Positions 1 through 7,725 of a DNA stretch of 40,308 bases are shown here, piece after piece. This DNA is from Bordetella parapertussis. GTDB lineage: Bacteria > Pseudomonadota > Gammaproteobacteria > Burkholderiales > Burkholderiaceae_C. The stretch's first letter is position 1. The number at the start of each line of letters is the position of its first letter. Both the position numbers and the translations under genes were made by a program. A model generated the notes under the pieces. That model did no database searches. It was not told where the DNA came from and saw only the letters and a program-made list of their open reading frames with translations. The stretch is from contig CAMCES010000012.1 in the NCBI GenBank assembly GCA_945873925.1, forward strand, positions 1-40,308, given 5' to 3'.

Positions 1-1361
1 ATACGCAACACATCCACCATCAGCGTGATGCCTCCACCCGGCCAGACATAGGCCGGTGCACCGCCACAAGTGACATTGACGATCGATTGCTTGACCGCGC
101 GGGTGAGTTGGATCGGGTTGTCGGTGACGCCCGAGCGCAAGCTGCCGCCTGCGCCGCCCAAAAACAACACCGACACCAGGGACGGCTCGCAGTTGTCTCC
201 AATGCGGTTGACCACCTGCCTGACCTCGCTTGGCATGGGCGCAGATTGTGGAACCAAGTGTTCATCCAGCACAAACCATTCAGCATGTTCGCCCGTGGTC
301 GAGGTCATGAGCAAGCGCAAGCCCGGCCAAGCCTCGGCGGAGTTCCAAGCGCCCAAGATCGACAGGGGATCGGCGATTTGGGTGCCGCCCCAACCGGTGC
401 CCGGTTCGGCCACTTGGAAATAGCGCCCAGGCGTGGACTTGCGGCCTTGGATCTGGATGCCGCTGGCTTTCATGTGCAGACAGCGGCCCGCCTGGTGTTC
501 GGTGAGCACCCCGGTGATGTGGTCGTCGACCACCACCACCTCATCGCACAAGCCCAACCATTGGCGGGCGAACATGCCAACAGCGGCCGAGCCGCAACCC
601 ACCCGCATGCGTTGTTCGGTGACACCGTTGACGATGGGTGGCTTGCCCGCTTGCAAAACCAGGCTGGCACCGTTGTCGATCTGCACTTCTGCGGCGCCAT
701 GGTTGCCCAGGATATGCATCAGGTTCAAGGCGTTGCGCCCTTGTTTTTTGCTGCCGCCGGTCAGGTGATGTACACCCCCCAGGCTGAGCATTTGCGAGCC
801 GTATTCAGCGGTGGTGACATGGCCGATTTCCTCGCCTTCGAAACGCACGGCGGCACGCTCCTCGCCCAAGAAACGGTCGGTGTCGATCTTTACCTTCAGG
901 CTGCAATAGCTGAAGATGCCTTCGGTGACCACGGTCACCATGTCAACGCCCTTGGACTTGGCTGCGACGATGAAGGGCGCGGGTTTGTAATCTGGGTAGG
1001 TGGTGGACGCGCCAATGCCGGTGACAAACACGCCGCGTTCGGCTGTGTCGACAGGCATCAAATATTGCGGCAAGGTGTCTTGATCAGCCCGCGCGCTCAG
1101 GACTTGCGGGTCGGTGGTTTGACGTGATTGGCTCAAAAACACCACCGGGTCCAGGCGGACCAACACCCCAGCGTGGTTGGCATAGCGGTCACAGGCACCG
1201 ACCCGCCCTTCAGAGATGTGGCAGAGCACCGGGCATGCATTGCATTCGACCTTACCCTCGCGCACCGGCCCGTGCTTGGGTTCGACCCGTTGCAGGCCCA
1301 GCGGCAGGGCCACCTCGCTGCTGGGCAGACCGTCGCTGTGGGTGTGGCTGGGTGTGGTCAT
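1..1361 (-). CDS. 6-hydroxynicotinate reductase-like Fe-S protein (3' end cut by the window)
   Basis: The frame is open from an ATG at 1361 to the left edge, about 453 codons, so the C-terminus is missing. The N-terminus carries a ferredoxin-type cysteine cluster (C43-x2-C46-x3-C50, then a further Cys in GRVGACDRY). The central part (EEIGHVTTAEYGSQML, then VGCGSAAVGMFARQWLGL) and the glycine-rich later part match my recollection of 6-hydroxynicotinate reductase. That enzyme uses reduced ferredoxin to convert 6-hydroxynicotinate to 1,4,5,6-tetrahydro-6-oxonicotinate in Eubacterium barkeri-type nicotinate breakdown. The divergent neighbour is an enamidase homologue, the enzyme for the next step, which supports the family call. 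The true substrate here is inferred and could be another cyclic amide. Confidence 0.7.
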   Translation of the reverse strand, partial: MTTPSHTHSDGLPSSEVALPLGLQRVEPKHGPVREGKVECNACPVLCHISEGRVGACDRYANHAGVLVRLDPVVFLSQSRQTTDPQVLSARADQDTLPQYLMPVDTAERGVFVTGIGASTTYPDYKPAPFIVAAKSKGVDMVTVVTEGIFSYCSLKVKIDTDRFLGEERAAVRFEGEEIGHVTTAEYGSQMLSLGGVHHLTGGSKKQGRNALNLMHILGNHGAAEVQIDNGASLVLQAGKPPIVNGVTEQRMRVGCGSAAVGMFARQWLGLCDEVVVVDDHITGVLTEHQAGRCLHMKASGIQIQGRKSTPGRYFQVAEPGTGWGGTQIADPLSILGAWNSAEAWPGLRLLMTSTTGEHAEWFVLDEHLVPQSAPMPSEVRQVVNRIGDNCEPSLVSVLFLGGAGGSLRSGVTDNPIQLTRAVKQSIVNVTCGGAPAYVWPGGGITLMVDVLR

Positions 1362-1461
1362 GCGTCTGATCGGTTGGATGAAAGCTGCCAAAGGCTCAAC
1401 GCATTATGCTGTGGCCTCAGACAAGACAAAACATCACCAAAAAGCATTCAGGAGAAACCCC
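1362..1461. promoter_or_regulatory. Divergent intergenic region between the reductase and enamidase genes
   Basis: This 100-bp gap separates two divergently transcribed genes and must hold both promoters. A ribosome-binding site (CAGGAG) lies about 8 nt before the enamidase ATG at 1462. I could not assign a convincing -35/-10 pair or a clear operator. Confidence 0.4.
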
Positions 1462-2649
1462 ATGGCCACCGCCCTTGTCGAAGAAGCCTCTGGCAAAGTC
1501 GTCATCCAAAACATTGGCTTGTTGCTCTCGGGTGACATCGACCAACCGATCTTAGAGGCCGACACCATCGTCATCCACAACGGGCTGATCACCGCCGTGG
1601 GCCGCTTCAAGGACATGGACACCGAGGGCGCGAAAACCACCATCGATGCGCGCCTCACCTGCGTCGCGCCCGGCTTGATCGACAGCCATGTGCACCCGGT
1701 GTTTGGCGACTGGACGCCACGGCAAAACCAAATCGGCTGGATCGACTCGAGCATGCACGGCGGCGTGACCACCATGATTTCTGCGGGCGAAGTGCATTTG
1801 CCGGGGCGGCCGAAAGACATCGTCGGCCTCAAGGCCTTGGCCATCACCGCACAACGCGCGTTCAGCAACTTTCGCCCTGGTGGTGTCAAGGTGATCGCGG
1901 GCGCGCCGATCATCGAAAAAGGCATGACCGAGCACGACTTTGCCGAGCTCGCCTCGGCCGGCGTGACCTTGCTCGGCGAGGTCGGCCTGGGCTCGGTCAA
2001 GGCCGGTTACGAGGCCAAAGAAATGGTGGCCTGGGCGCGCAAGCACGGTATACAAAGCACCATTCACACCGGCGGGCCATCGATTCCGGGCTCGGGCATG
2101 ATCGACAAAGACGTGGTGCTCGAAGCCGATGCCGATGTGATCGGGCATATCAATGGCGGCCACACCTCGTTGCCCGAAGCGCATGTCTGCGAGTTGTGCG
2201 AGAAGTCCAGCCGCGCGATCGAGATTGTGCACAACGGCAACGAGCGCGTGGCCATCGCGGCGGCCAAGGCCGCGCTGGAGCTCAAATGCCCGCACCGCGT
2301 GATCTTGGGTACCGACGGGCCGGCTGGCTCGGGCGTGCAACCCCTGGGCATGTTGCGCATGGTGGCGCTGCTCTCGAGCCTGGCCAACATCCCTGCCGAG
2401 TTGGTGTTTTGTTTTGCCACCGGCAACACCGCGCGCATCCGCCAACTCAACTGCGGCCTGATCGAGGTCGGGCGCGCAGCAGACTTCGTGTTCATGGACC
2501 GGGCCCAGCACACCGCTGGCAAAACCTTGCTCGAGAGCGTGCAATTGGGGGACATACCCGGCATTGGTATGGTGGTGATCGACGGCCTGGTTCGTTGCAG
2601 CCGCAGCCGCAACACACCACCTGCCACCGAGGTGCCGGTGGTGCTTTGA
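1462..2649 (+). CDS. Enamidase-like cyclic amidohydrolase
   Basis: This 395-aa protein belongs to the amidohydrolase superfamily. It has the metal-binding HxH of strand 1 (LIDSHVHP, H76 and H78), a HTGG segment, a GHINGGHTS segment with likely metal ligands, and LGTDGPAGSG, which probably carries the catalytic Asp. Stretches such as GGVTTMISAGEVHLPGRPKD, the GEVGLG block and the C-terminal SRNTPPA closely resemble E. barkeri enamidase as I recall it. That enzyme hydrolyses 1,4,5,6-tetrahydro-6-oxonicotinate to ammonia and 2-formylglutarate. The start at 1462 is set by CAGGAG upstream; longer in-frame extensions run into the divergent promoter. It is followed by an overlapping enoyl-CoA hydratase gene. 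The family is clear, while the exact substrate is inferred. Confidence 0.8.
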   Translation: MATALVEEASGKVVIQNIGLLLSGDIDQPILEADTIVIHNGLITAVGRFKDMDTEGAKTTIDARLTCVAPGLIDSHVHPVFGDWTPRQNQIGWIDSSMHGGVTTMISAGEVHLPGRPKDIVGLKALAITAQRAFSNFRPGGVKVIAGAPIIEKGMTEHDFAELASAGVTLLGEVGLGSVKAGYEAKEMVAWARKHGIQSTIHTGGPSIPGSGMIDKDVVLEADADVIGHINGGHTSLPEAHVCELCEKSSRAIEIVHNGNERVAIAAAKAALELKCPHRVILGTDGPAGSGVQPLGMLRMVALLSSLANIPAELVFCFATGNTARIRQLNCGLIEVGRAADFVFMDRAQHTAGKTLLESVQLGDIPGIGMVVIDGLVRCSRSRNTPPATEVPVVL

Positions 2650-3485
2650 TGTCACTGCCCGCCCAAGAGCCACGCTCACCCCAAACGCGATTGACCCTCT
2701 CCATGATGCCCCCCGACAACAGCGTCCCTTTGCTTCATATCCACGCGGGCTTGGCCACGATCACCTTGAACCGCCCCGCACAGCGCAACCGACTGGAAAA
2801 CCAAGACCTGGCGGTACTGCTGAGCCATTTCGCGCGGGTGCAAGATGACCAAAGCGTGCGTGTCTTGGTGTTGACCGCCAACACCGCAGGTCAGTCCAAG
2901 CCGGTGTTTTGCGCGGGGTATGACATTGGCGGCTTCAAGGAAGACAGCCAAGGTTCGAGCAGTTTTGAGAAAGTGCCCGAGGCCATGGCACAACTTCGAG
3001 CAGTCACGATATGCGGCTTGAACGGCAGTGTCTACGGCGGAGCGACTGACCTGGTGCTGGCCAGCGATCTGCGCTTGTGTTTGGAGGGGATTGAATGGCG
3101 CATGCCAGCTGCCGCTCTCGGTCTGCATTTCTACCCGAGTGGATTGCAACGCTATGTGAGCCACTTTGGCTTGGCCGCGGCCAAGCGGGCTTTTTTAACC
3201 GCCCGGGTTTTCAGCAGCTTGGATTTGCAAGCCTTGGGTTTGTTTGAAAGCGTGGTGGCGCTGAGCGACTTTGATGCGCGATTGGCTGCCTTGGTGGCTG
3301 ATGTTGATGCGCTGGCTCCGTTGGCCGTCCAAGCCACCAAGCAGTCCTTGAATGAGATTGCCGCTGGGCTGGACAAGGCTGAGGTGTTGCGTGAGCGAGA
3401 AATACAAAGCAGCCGCAGCCAGGATTTCGCTGAAGGGCTCAAAGCCTTTGCCGAAAAAAGAAAACCTGATTTCAAGGGTCAGTGA
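2649..3485 (+). CDS. Enoyl-CoA hydratase/isomerase family protein
   Basis: A crotonase-fold protein of 278 aa from the ATG that overlaps the enamidase stop (TGATG), or 260 aa from a second ATG at 2703, which is closer to the usual family length. It shows the family start LATITLNRPAQRNRL, the oxyanion-hole segments VFCAGYDIGGF and CGLNGSVYGGATDLVLASDLRL, and the basic C-terminus typical of the family. The usual acidic catalytic residue after GGA is not obvious: the segment reads AALGLHFYPSG. Hydratase activity is therefore unproven. Coupling to the enamidase suggests it acts in the same catabolic route, perhaps on a CoA ester downstream of ring opening. It converges directly on crtC with no gap. 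Confidence 0.8.
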   Translation: MSLPAQEPRSPQTRLTLSMMPPDNSVPLLHIHAGLATITLNRPAQRNRLENQDLAVLLSHFARVQDDQSVRVLVLTANTAGQSKPVFCAGYDIGGFKEDSQGSSSFEKVPEAMAQLRAVTICGLNGSVYGGATDLVLASDLRLCLEGIEWRMPAAALGLHFYPSGLQRYVSHFGLAAAKRAFLTARVFSSLDLQALGLFESVVALSDFDARLAALVADVDALAPLAVQATKQSLNEIAAGLDKAEVLREREIQSSRSQDFAEGLKAFAEKRKPDFKGQ

Positions 3486-4553
3486 TCAACCCCGCCTGGG
3501 CATGCGAAACGGCAACATGGCTTGCACCACTGGCGACACCAAGCGCGACATGGTAATGCTCTCGTGAAAGCTTTGCACCTGCTCCCCCAATAAATGGCTT
3601 TGCAGCAAGGCCCGTTGGTAAAACGGTGTGTCCTCCAATTGCTCGGCCACATGCACACCGCCATCGCTGCGCATACGTCTGCTCAGTCGCCACAGGGTGG
3701 AGGGCAAGGTTTGCCGCTTTGGCGGCAAAAAAGGTAAGACCTCGCCTTGGGGTGTGAAGCGCAACGCAAGCAACTTGTCACCTTGCGGTGTTGTGCCTTG
3801 AACGTCATACATCACCGCCGTGCTGCCGTCTTTCATAGGGCTGCGTGACCAGTCCCATTCGCTGCACGATCTGTCAATGGGTTCATCGCCCTCGTTGGAA
3901 TCCAAATAGCCCAAGCCCTGCCAATTTTGCTGCGGGTGTTGCAAGTCCACCTCCACCCGCGCACGAGGCGCCAACGGACCCCAGCGGTGCTTGCCAAGCG
4001 CATCGATCGGTGTGCCATAGTTGAACAAGCGTTCGGGATGCACACGCACCTGTCCTTTCACCGGCCATGGCAGAGGCATGCCAATTTCATCCATGTCAAT
4101 CACCAGGCTTTGGCCATCCCAACGCAGTTGGCTCGGCCCGATGGTGAACTGCCGGGCATCGCGATGGCAATGGCTCGCTCCCCGCTCGGTCATGGTCCAA
4201 CGCTTGGCATCGCGCGAATAGAGCGCGATGTTGAGGACGCAAAAATCGTCTGGATTGGTGTCGCGCCCACCCCGCCTGGCCCAGGCGTAATAGGGTGAAA
4301 ACACGCTGCCCACAAATGCAATGATGGTCAGGCCATGCAGGCCGTCATCGCTCAGTGCGTCAAGGTACCACCAGAGGTAGCCGCCCGCGGGGACAACCTG
4401 GTCAAACCGAGGCTGTCCATCAGGGCCGCGGCCGCCAGTCGTCCGGACATGGCCGCCATCGGCACCCCCGGTCCCGGGTGCACGCTGCCCCCAGCCAGGA
4501 ACAGACCCGGTACCTGGGCTTTGGCGTTCGAACGGGCGAACGCCGCCATCCAT
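3486..4553 (-). CDS. crtC: Carotenoid 1,2-hydratase (hydroxyneurosporene synthase) CrtC
   Basis: CrtC adds water to the terminal C1-C2 double bond of acyclic carotenoids (neurosporene/lycopene) in the spheroidene/spirilloxanthin pathway. The hallmark N-terminal block is present (GGYLWWYLDALSDDG, HGLTIIAFVGSVFSPYYAWARR), followed by the typical W-rich beta domain (DWSRSPMKDGS) and a C-terminal FYQRALL segment. The start is a real problem. The conserved domain begins near 4410, inside the crtD 3' end, and no ATG, GTG, TTG or CTG lies in frame between there and the ATG at 4553 (a further one is at 4634). The coordinates therefore assume a 200-nt overlap with crtD and a basic, Gly-rich N-terminal extension of about 47 residues. 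It is the last gene of the superoperon, and its stop abuts the stop of the convergent hydratase gene. Confidence 0.85.
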   Translation of the reverse strand: MDGGVRPFERQSPGTGSVPGWGQRAPGTGGADGGHVRTTGGRGPDGQPRFDQVVPAGGYLWWYLDALSDDGLHGLTIIAFVGSVFSPYYAWARRGGRDTNPDDFCVLNIALYSRDAKRWTMTERGASHCHRDARQFTIGPSQLRWDGQSLVIDMDEIGMPLPWPVKGQVRVHPERLFNYGTPIDALGKHRWGPLAPRARVEVDLQHPQQNWQGLGYLDSNEGDEPIDRSCSEWDWSRSPMKDGSTAVMYDVQGTTPQGDKLLALRFTPQGEVLPFLPPKRQTLPSTLWRLSRRMRSDGGVHVAEQLEDTPFYQRALLQSHLLGEQVQSFHESITMSRLVSPVVQAMLPFRMPRRG

Positions 4554-5887
4554 CCATGCGTGGCCTGGCCATACAAGGCCCCACCGGTTGCTGGAAACAG
4601 CTGGTGAAATTCCTGGGGTGTGGTGCGAACGCATGATGGGGAAGGCTCCAACTTTAAGGGCAGGCCACAGGCAGCCAGCAATGCTTGGCTGCTGGCGGTG
4701 CAGGCATCCAATTCGGCAGGCGTGAACCCGCGCTTGTCACCTATGGCAGGGGCATTGACCAAGCACAGCATGCGCTCGGTCTCGCCAACGGTCTCGGTGC
4801 CGCCTCTGTCTTGTGCACAGACATACACCGTGGGCTGGGCCGGCAATCGGCCTTGCTGAAAAATCGCTTCAAACTCTTGCGCGTAGTTTGATCGAAAAAA
4901 CACATTGTGCCTGTCGAGTTGCATGGCTGCCGTCGGCAGATGCATCGACCAGGTGATGGCCGACAACGAACGCGGTTGCACCCGCCCCGTCACCGCTTGC
5001 TTGACCTCAGGCCCGAGCAAGCCAGTGCGCAGCGCAGCCACATCGCCATTGAAGATCACGCTGTCAGCATGCAAGCTGTCACCAGTGGCCAGTCGCACGC
5101 CTGAGACCCGACCTTTGGTAAGTTCAATGCGTTCACACTCGCTGTTGAGCAGGTATGTCACGCCACGCGCCGCGCCCAATCGCATCAGGCATTGGGCCAA
5201 GGCATGCATGCCGCCTCTGACCGACCAAACACCGTCCATTTCGACCTGTGCAATCAGCATCAGGGTGGCGGGCGCCTCCCAGGGCGAGGAGCCGCAGTAA
5301 GTGGCGTAGCGGGCGAAGAGCTGCTGCAGTCGCGGATCGGTGAACTGACGACCCAAGCTTTGCCACAAGCTGCGCATCGGCCCGACCGATGCCAGCGTGG
5401 CCAGCCCGCGCGGGCCCAATCCAGTCATCATTTGCGCCATGCTCGGCGATGGTGAACGGATGAATGGGCCCTCGAGCGTGTCATACACCGCCAACGTGGT
5501 TTTGCAAAACTGCACAAATCGGTCTGCTTCCGCCGGGCCAGCCAATGCCCTAACCGCTTGGTAAGAAGCCTCGGGGCTGGCAAACAAGTCGAGTTGCGAG
5601 CCATCTTCCCAAAAATGCCGTGCCAAAACATCCAAAGGGCGAATGCTCAATTCAGATTCCAATTGGTTACCGATGGACGCCATCAATTCGTCAAACACCC
5701 AACGCATCGTGAACACGGTTGGCCCACTGTCGACTGGCGCACCATTGACCATGATTTGCCGCATCTTGCCGCCAACTTGTTCAGCCTTGTCGATGACAGT
5801 CACCGACAAACCATGGTGTGCCAGTTCCAGTGCGCTGACCAAACCGGCCATGCCTGCCCCGACCACAACAACCCGGTGTTCAGCCAT
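4352..5887 (-). CDS. crtD: Hydroxyneurosporene/methoxyneurosporene desaturase CrtD
   Basis: A 511-aa FAD-dependent phytoene-desaturase family enzyme. An N-terminal Rossmann motif (VVVVGAGMAGLVSALELA) and a second flavin motif near the C-terminus (VPGLFLAGGSVHPGPGVPMAAMSGR) are intact. The family also includes CrtI, but the gene order crtA-crtD-crtC and the internal sequence (DSGPTVFTMRWVFDELM) point to CrtD. CrtD introduces the C3,4 double bond into 1-hydroxy carotenoids at the membrane. The ATG at 5887 overlaps the crtA stop by 8 bp, giving translational coupling; a long upstream in-frame extension is rejected because it lies wholly within crtA. Its 3' end is overlapped by crtC in another frame. 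Confidence 0.9.
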   Translation of the reverse strand: MAEHRVVVVGAGMAGLVSALELAHHGLSVTVIDKAEQVGGKMRQIMVNGAPVDSGPTVFTMRWVFDELMASIGNQLESELSIRPLDVLARHFWEDGSQLDLFASPEASYQAVRALAGPAEADRFVQFCKTTLAVYDTLEGPFIRSPSPSMAQMMTGLGPRGLATLASVGPMRSLWQSLGRQFTDPRLQQLFARYATYCGSSPWEAPATLMLIAQVEMDGVWSVRGGMHALAQCLMRLGAARGVTYLLNSECERIELTKGRVSGVRLATGDSLHADSVIFNGDVAALRTGLLGPEVKQAVTGRVQPRSLSAITWSMHLPTAAMQLDRHNVFFRSNYAQEFEAIFQQGRLPAQPTVYVCAQDRGGTETVGETERMLCLVNAPAIGDKRGFTPAELDACTASSQALLAACGLPLKLEPSPSCVRTTPQEFHQLFPATGGALYGQATHGWMAAFARSNAKAQVPGLFLAGGSVHPGPGVPMAAMSGRLAAAALMDSLGLTRLSPRAATSGGTLTH

Positions 5888-6632
5888 CGGCTTCTTCTTG
5901 GCTGGGCTGGGCTGCCCATTCACCCTCGCTGCGCAGCACCCGCATGCGCACAAACATGGACTCCGAGAAGAAATCGTTTTTGTAGGCGGCGGCAATCGCT
6001 TGCTGGTGTGCACCTGAGTGGGCGTAATTGACCATGGACTGGGTGTCTTGCCACAGGCTGAAGGTGCATTGGCGCACCAAGGGTGCTTCGCCCAAGCCCA
6101 TGGCCACCTGGCATCCTGGCGCATTTTGCAAATCGGTTTGCGCAGCCGGCGCATAACGCCAAAACGTCACCGCTTTGGCAGGACGAATACTGGCACGGGT
6201 AAGCGCGGCAATGGTGGTCGAGGAAGACGACTGGTGGACATAATCACCCAGGCTTTGTTCAGTGGTGGATTGCCAGGTTTTGCCATCCCATTGGCCTCGC
6301 GAGGAAGTCACAGCCAAGACACTGGCATACCAACTGCGCGCTCTTTCTTGGTAGGCACAAACGGTTTTCGATTGCAAGAATGCATCTGCTTGCTTGGCAT
6401 GTTGAAACACGCAAACCAGCCCCTGGTGTGTGGCACTGGGGCGCAAACTGAAGCCGCCTGCATGGCCACTGCCCATGACCTTGGAGAACAACATGCCCGG
6501 CGTGTCTTTGAAAGCCGCCGAGCCCTGCACCAATCGCATCCAACCCCAGCCCTGGTGAGCCCTTAGCAAATCCACCAGCAGCACCACCACCACACCGGAG
6601 ACTGCCATGGACACGGGATCTTGGTTGACCAT
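5880..6632 (-). CDS. crtA: Spheroidene monooxygenase CrtA
   Basis: A 250-aa protein matching the CrtA family. It has a hydrophobic N-terminus (SGVVVVLLVDLL), RLVQGSAAFKDTPGMLFSKVMGSG, a central RPAKAVTFWRYAP and the late SLWQDTQSMVNYAHSGAHQQAI / ESMFVRMRVLRSEGEW blocks. CrtA inserts a C2 keto group with O2, turning spheroidene into spheroidenone (or spirilloxanthin into its keto forms) under oxic conditions. GAGG lies 5 nt upstream of the ATG at 6632; an ATG at 6608 is a weaker alternative. It lies 43 bp after pufC and overlaps crtD, so it belongs to the puf transcript. Its presence predicts keto-carotenoids when oxygen is available. Confidence 0.9.
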   Translation of the reverse strand: MVNQDPVSMAVSGVVVVLLVDLLRAHQGWGWMRLVQGSAAFKDTPGMLFSKVMGSGHAGGFSLRPSATHQGLVCVFQHAKQADAFLQSKTVCAYQERARSWYASVLAVTSSRGQWDGKTWQSTTEQSLGDYVHQSSSSTTIAALTRASIRPAKAVTFWRYAPAAQTDLQNAPGCQVAMGLGEAPLVRQCTFSLWQDTQSMVNYAHSGAHQQAIAAAYKNDFFSESMFVRMRVLRSEGEWAAQPSQEEADG

Positions 6633-6675
6633 GGGTGCCTCATGTGCTCGGGTTGGTGGTTACTGCTGCTGGGTG

Positions 6676-7725
6676 TCAATTGCTGGCAAGTTGGGCCGGT
6701 TTACCCGCCGCTTTTTGTAACTCGGGGAAGTCTTTGGCCATTTGCGCCCCATTGAGTGGTTTGTATGCCCCTTGGTGACAGGTGGCGCAATTGAGCTTGG
6801 CCACGTCTCCCAACTCCCCTTTTCGGTTGGCCGGAAAAACAGGCGTCAGCGGCACCATGTAATTCAAGTTGAGGTCACGCGCCATGCGAATGCCATGCCA
6901 TGCGGTTACCCGTTGGGGTGGACTCTCATCCCAGCTTTGGAAAGATCGGCTGTTGTGGCAATAGGTGCAGTTCACGCCCAGGCCGGTTGCCATGTGGGTC
7001 ATCAACCCATAGGTGAACTCGGTCTGTTTGGTGGTGTGCATGTTGCCAGAAGGCAGGGCGGTCGGGCCGTTCATCCGGATATCTTTGCTGTCCAACAAAA
7101 ACGGGGTGAACGGGTCGTTGGGCAAGGAAGACAGGTTGACCACAGCAGCAGGTTCGTTTTGCCCAGCTTTGTCACCGATGAAATTGGCCCCCTGGGGTTG
7201 GTGGTTTTTGGTGAACCAAATCTCGCTGGGCACGGGCTGACCGCGGTGGCAGGTGTAGCAGGTCACACCGGTTTGCGCCACATGCGGTTGCCATTCGCTG
7301 TTGATGTACTGTGTCATCTGGAGCATTCGACGCGCCACGACTTTGGTGTATTTCTCGTCATCCGCATAATTGGCTGGGTTGTGGCAATAGACACAGCCTC
7401 CATCGTTAGGCGACACCCAGGCGGTCATGGACACCATCAAACGGTTGAACTGGGCCACGCTCAGGTTGCCCAAGACTTGCACGTTTTTGTAAGCTTCAGC
7501 CGCCTTTGGGCCTTCGTCAGATGCCTGGGGTATTGCCACCGGCGCCTGATTGGCCTCGGTCTTGATTGCCAACAAGCGCGGGTTGTATACCTGGACCATG
7601 CCAGTGCCTCGGTAGCCAGTTTGCACGCTGTCTTGGAACGGGCGCTCGCAGCCGGTCAGCAAAAACAAACTGCCAAGGGCTGCCGCGGTTTGCAACAGTC
7701 GACTCAAAAGCTTGCAAACGTTCAT
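6676..7725 (-). CDS. pufC: Reaction-centre tetraheme cytochrome c subunit PufC
   Basis: This 349-aa lipoprotein re-reduces the photo-oxidised special pair from the periplasmic side. Four CxxCH heme sites are present: C111-H115 (CVYCH), C156-H160 (CYTCH), C253-H257 (CTYCH) and C313-H317 (CATCH). The Met axial ligand helices are also visible (for example RLMVSMTAWV, RRMLQMTQYI, GLMTHMATGL, GIRMARDLNL). The N-terminus is a signal peptide ending in a lipobox (FLLTGC, lipidated Cys26). Its ATG overlaps the pufM stop (ATGA). The subunit is present in many purple bacteria and absent from Rhodobacter sphaeroides and capsulatus, where PufX follows PufM instead. Confidence 0.96.
   Translation of the reverse strand: MNVCKLLSRLLQTAAALGSLFLLTGCERPFQDSVQTGYRGTGMVQVYNPRLLAIKTEANQAPVAIPQASDEGPKAAEAYKNVQVLGNLSVAQFNRLMVSMTAWVSPNDGGCVYCHNPANYADDEKYTKVVARRMLQMTQYINSEWQPHVAQTGVTCYTCHRGQPVPSEIWFTKNHQPQGANFIGDKAGQNEPAAVVNLSSLPNDPFTPFLLDSKDIRMNGPTALPSGNMHTTKQTEFTYGLMTHMATGLGVNCTYCHNSRSFQSWDESPPQRVTAWHGIRMARDLNLNYMVPLTPVFPANRKGELGDVAKLNCATCHQGAYKPLNGAQMAKDFPELQKAAGKPAQLASN

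Noticed and set aside
87..1127. Long plus-strand ORF of 346 codons
   Set aside because: Antisense to the reductase-like gene, whose minus-strand frame has recognisable ferredoxin cysteines and family sequence; the plus frame has only low-information composition.
1552..2679. Minus-strand ORF of 375 codons over the enamidase
   Set aside because: A mirror of GC-biased codon use in the true plus-strand gene; His/Arg/Ala-rich with no motif.
4352..6154. 600-codon version of crtD
   Set aside because: The first 89 codons lie inside crtA in another frame and show no flavoprotein features; the Rossmann motif begins right after the ATG at 5887.
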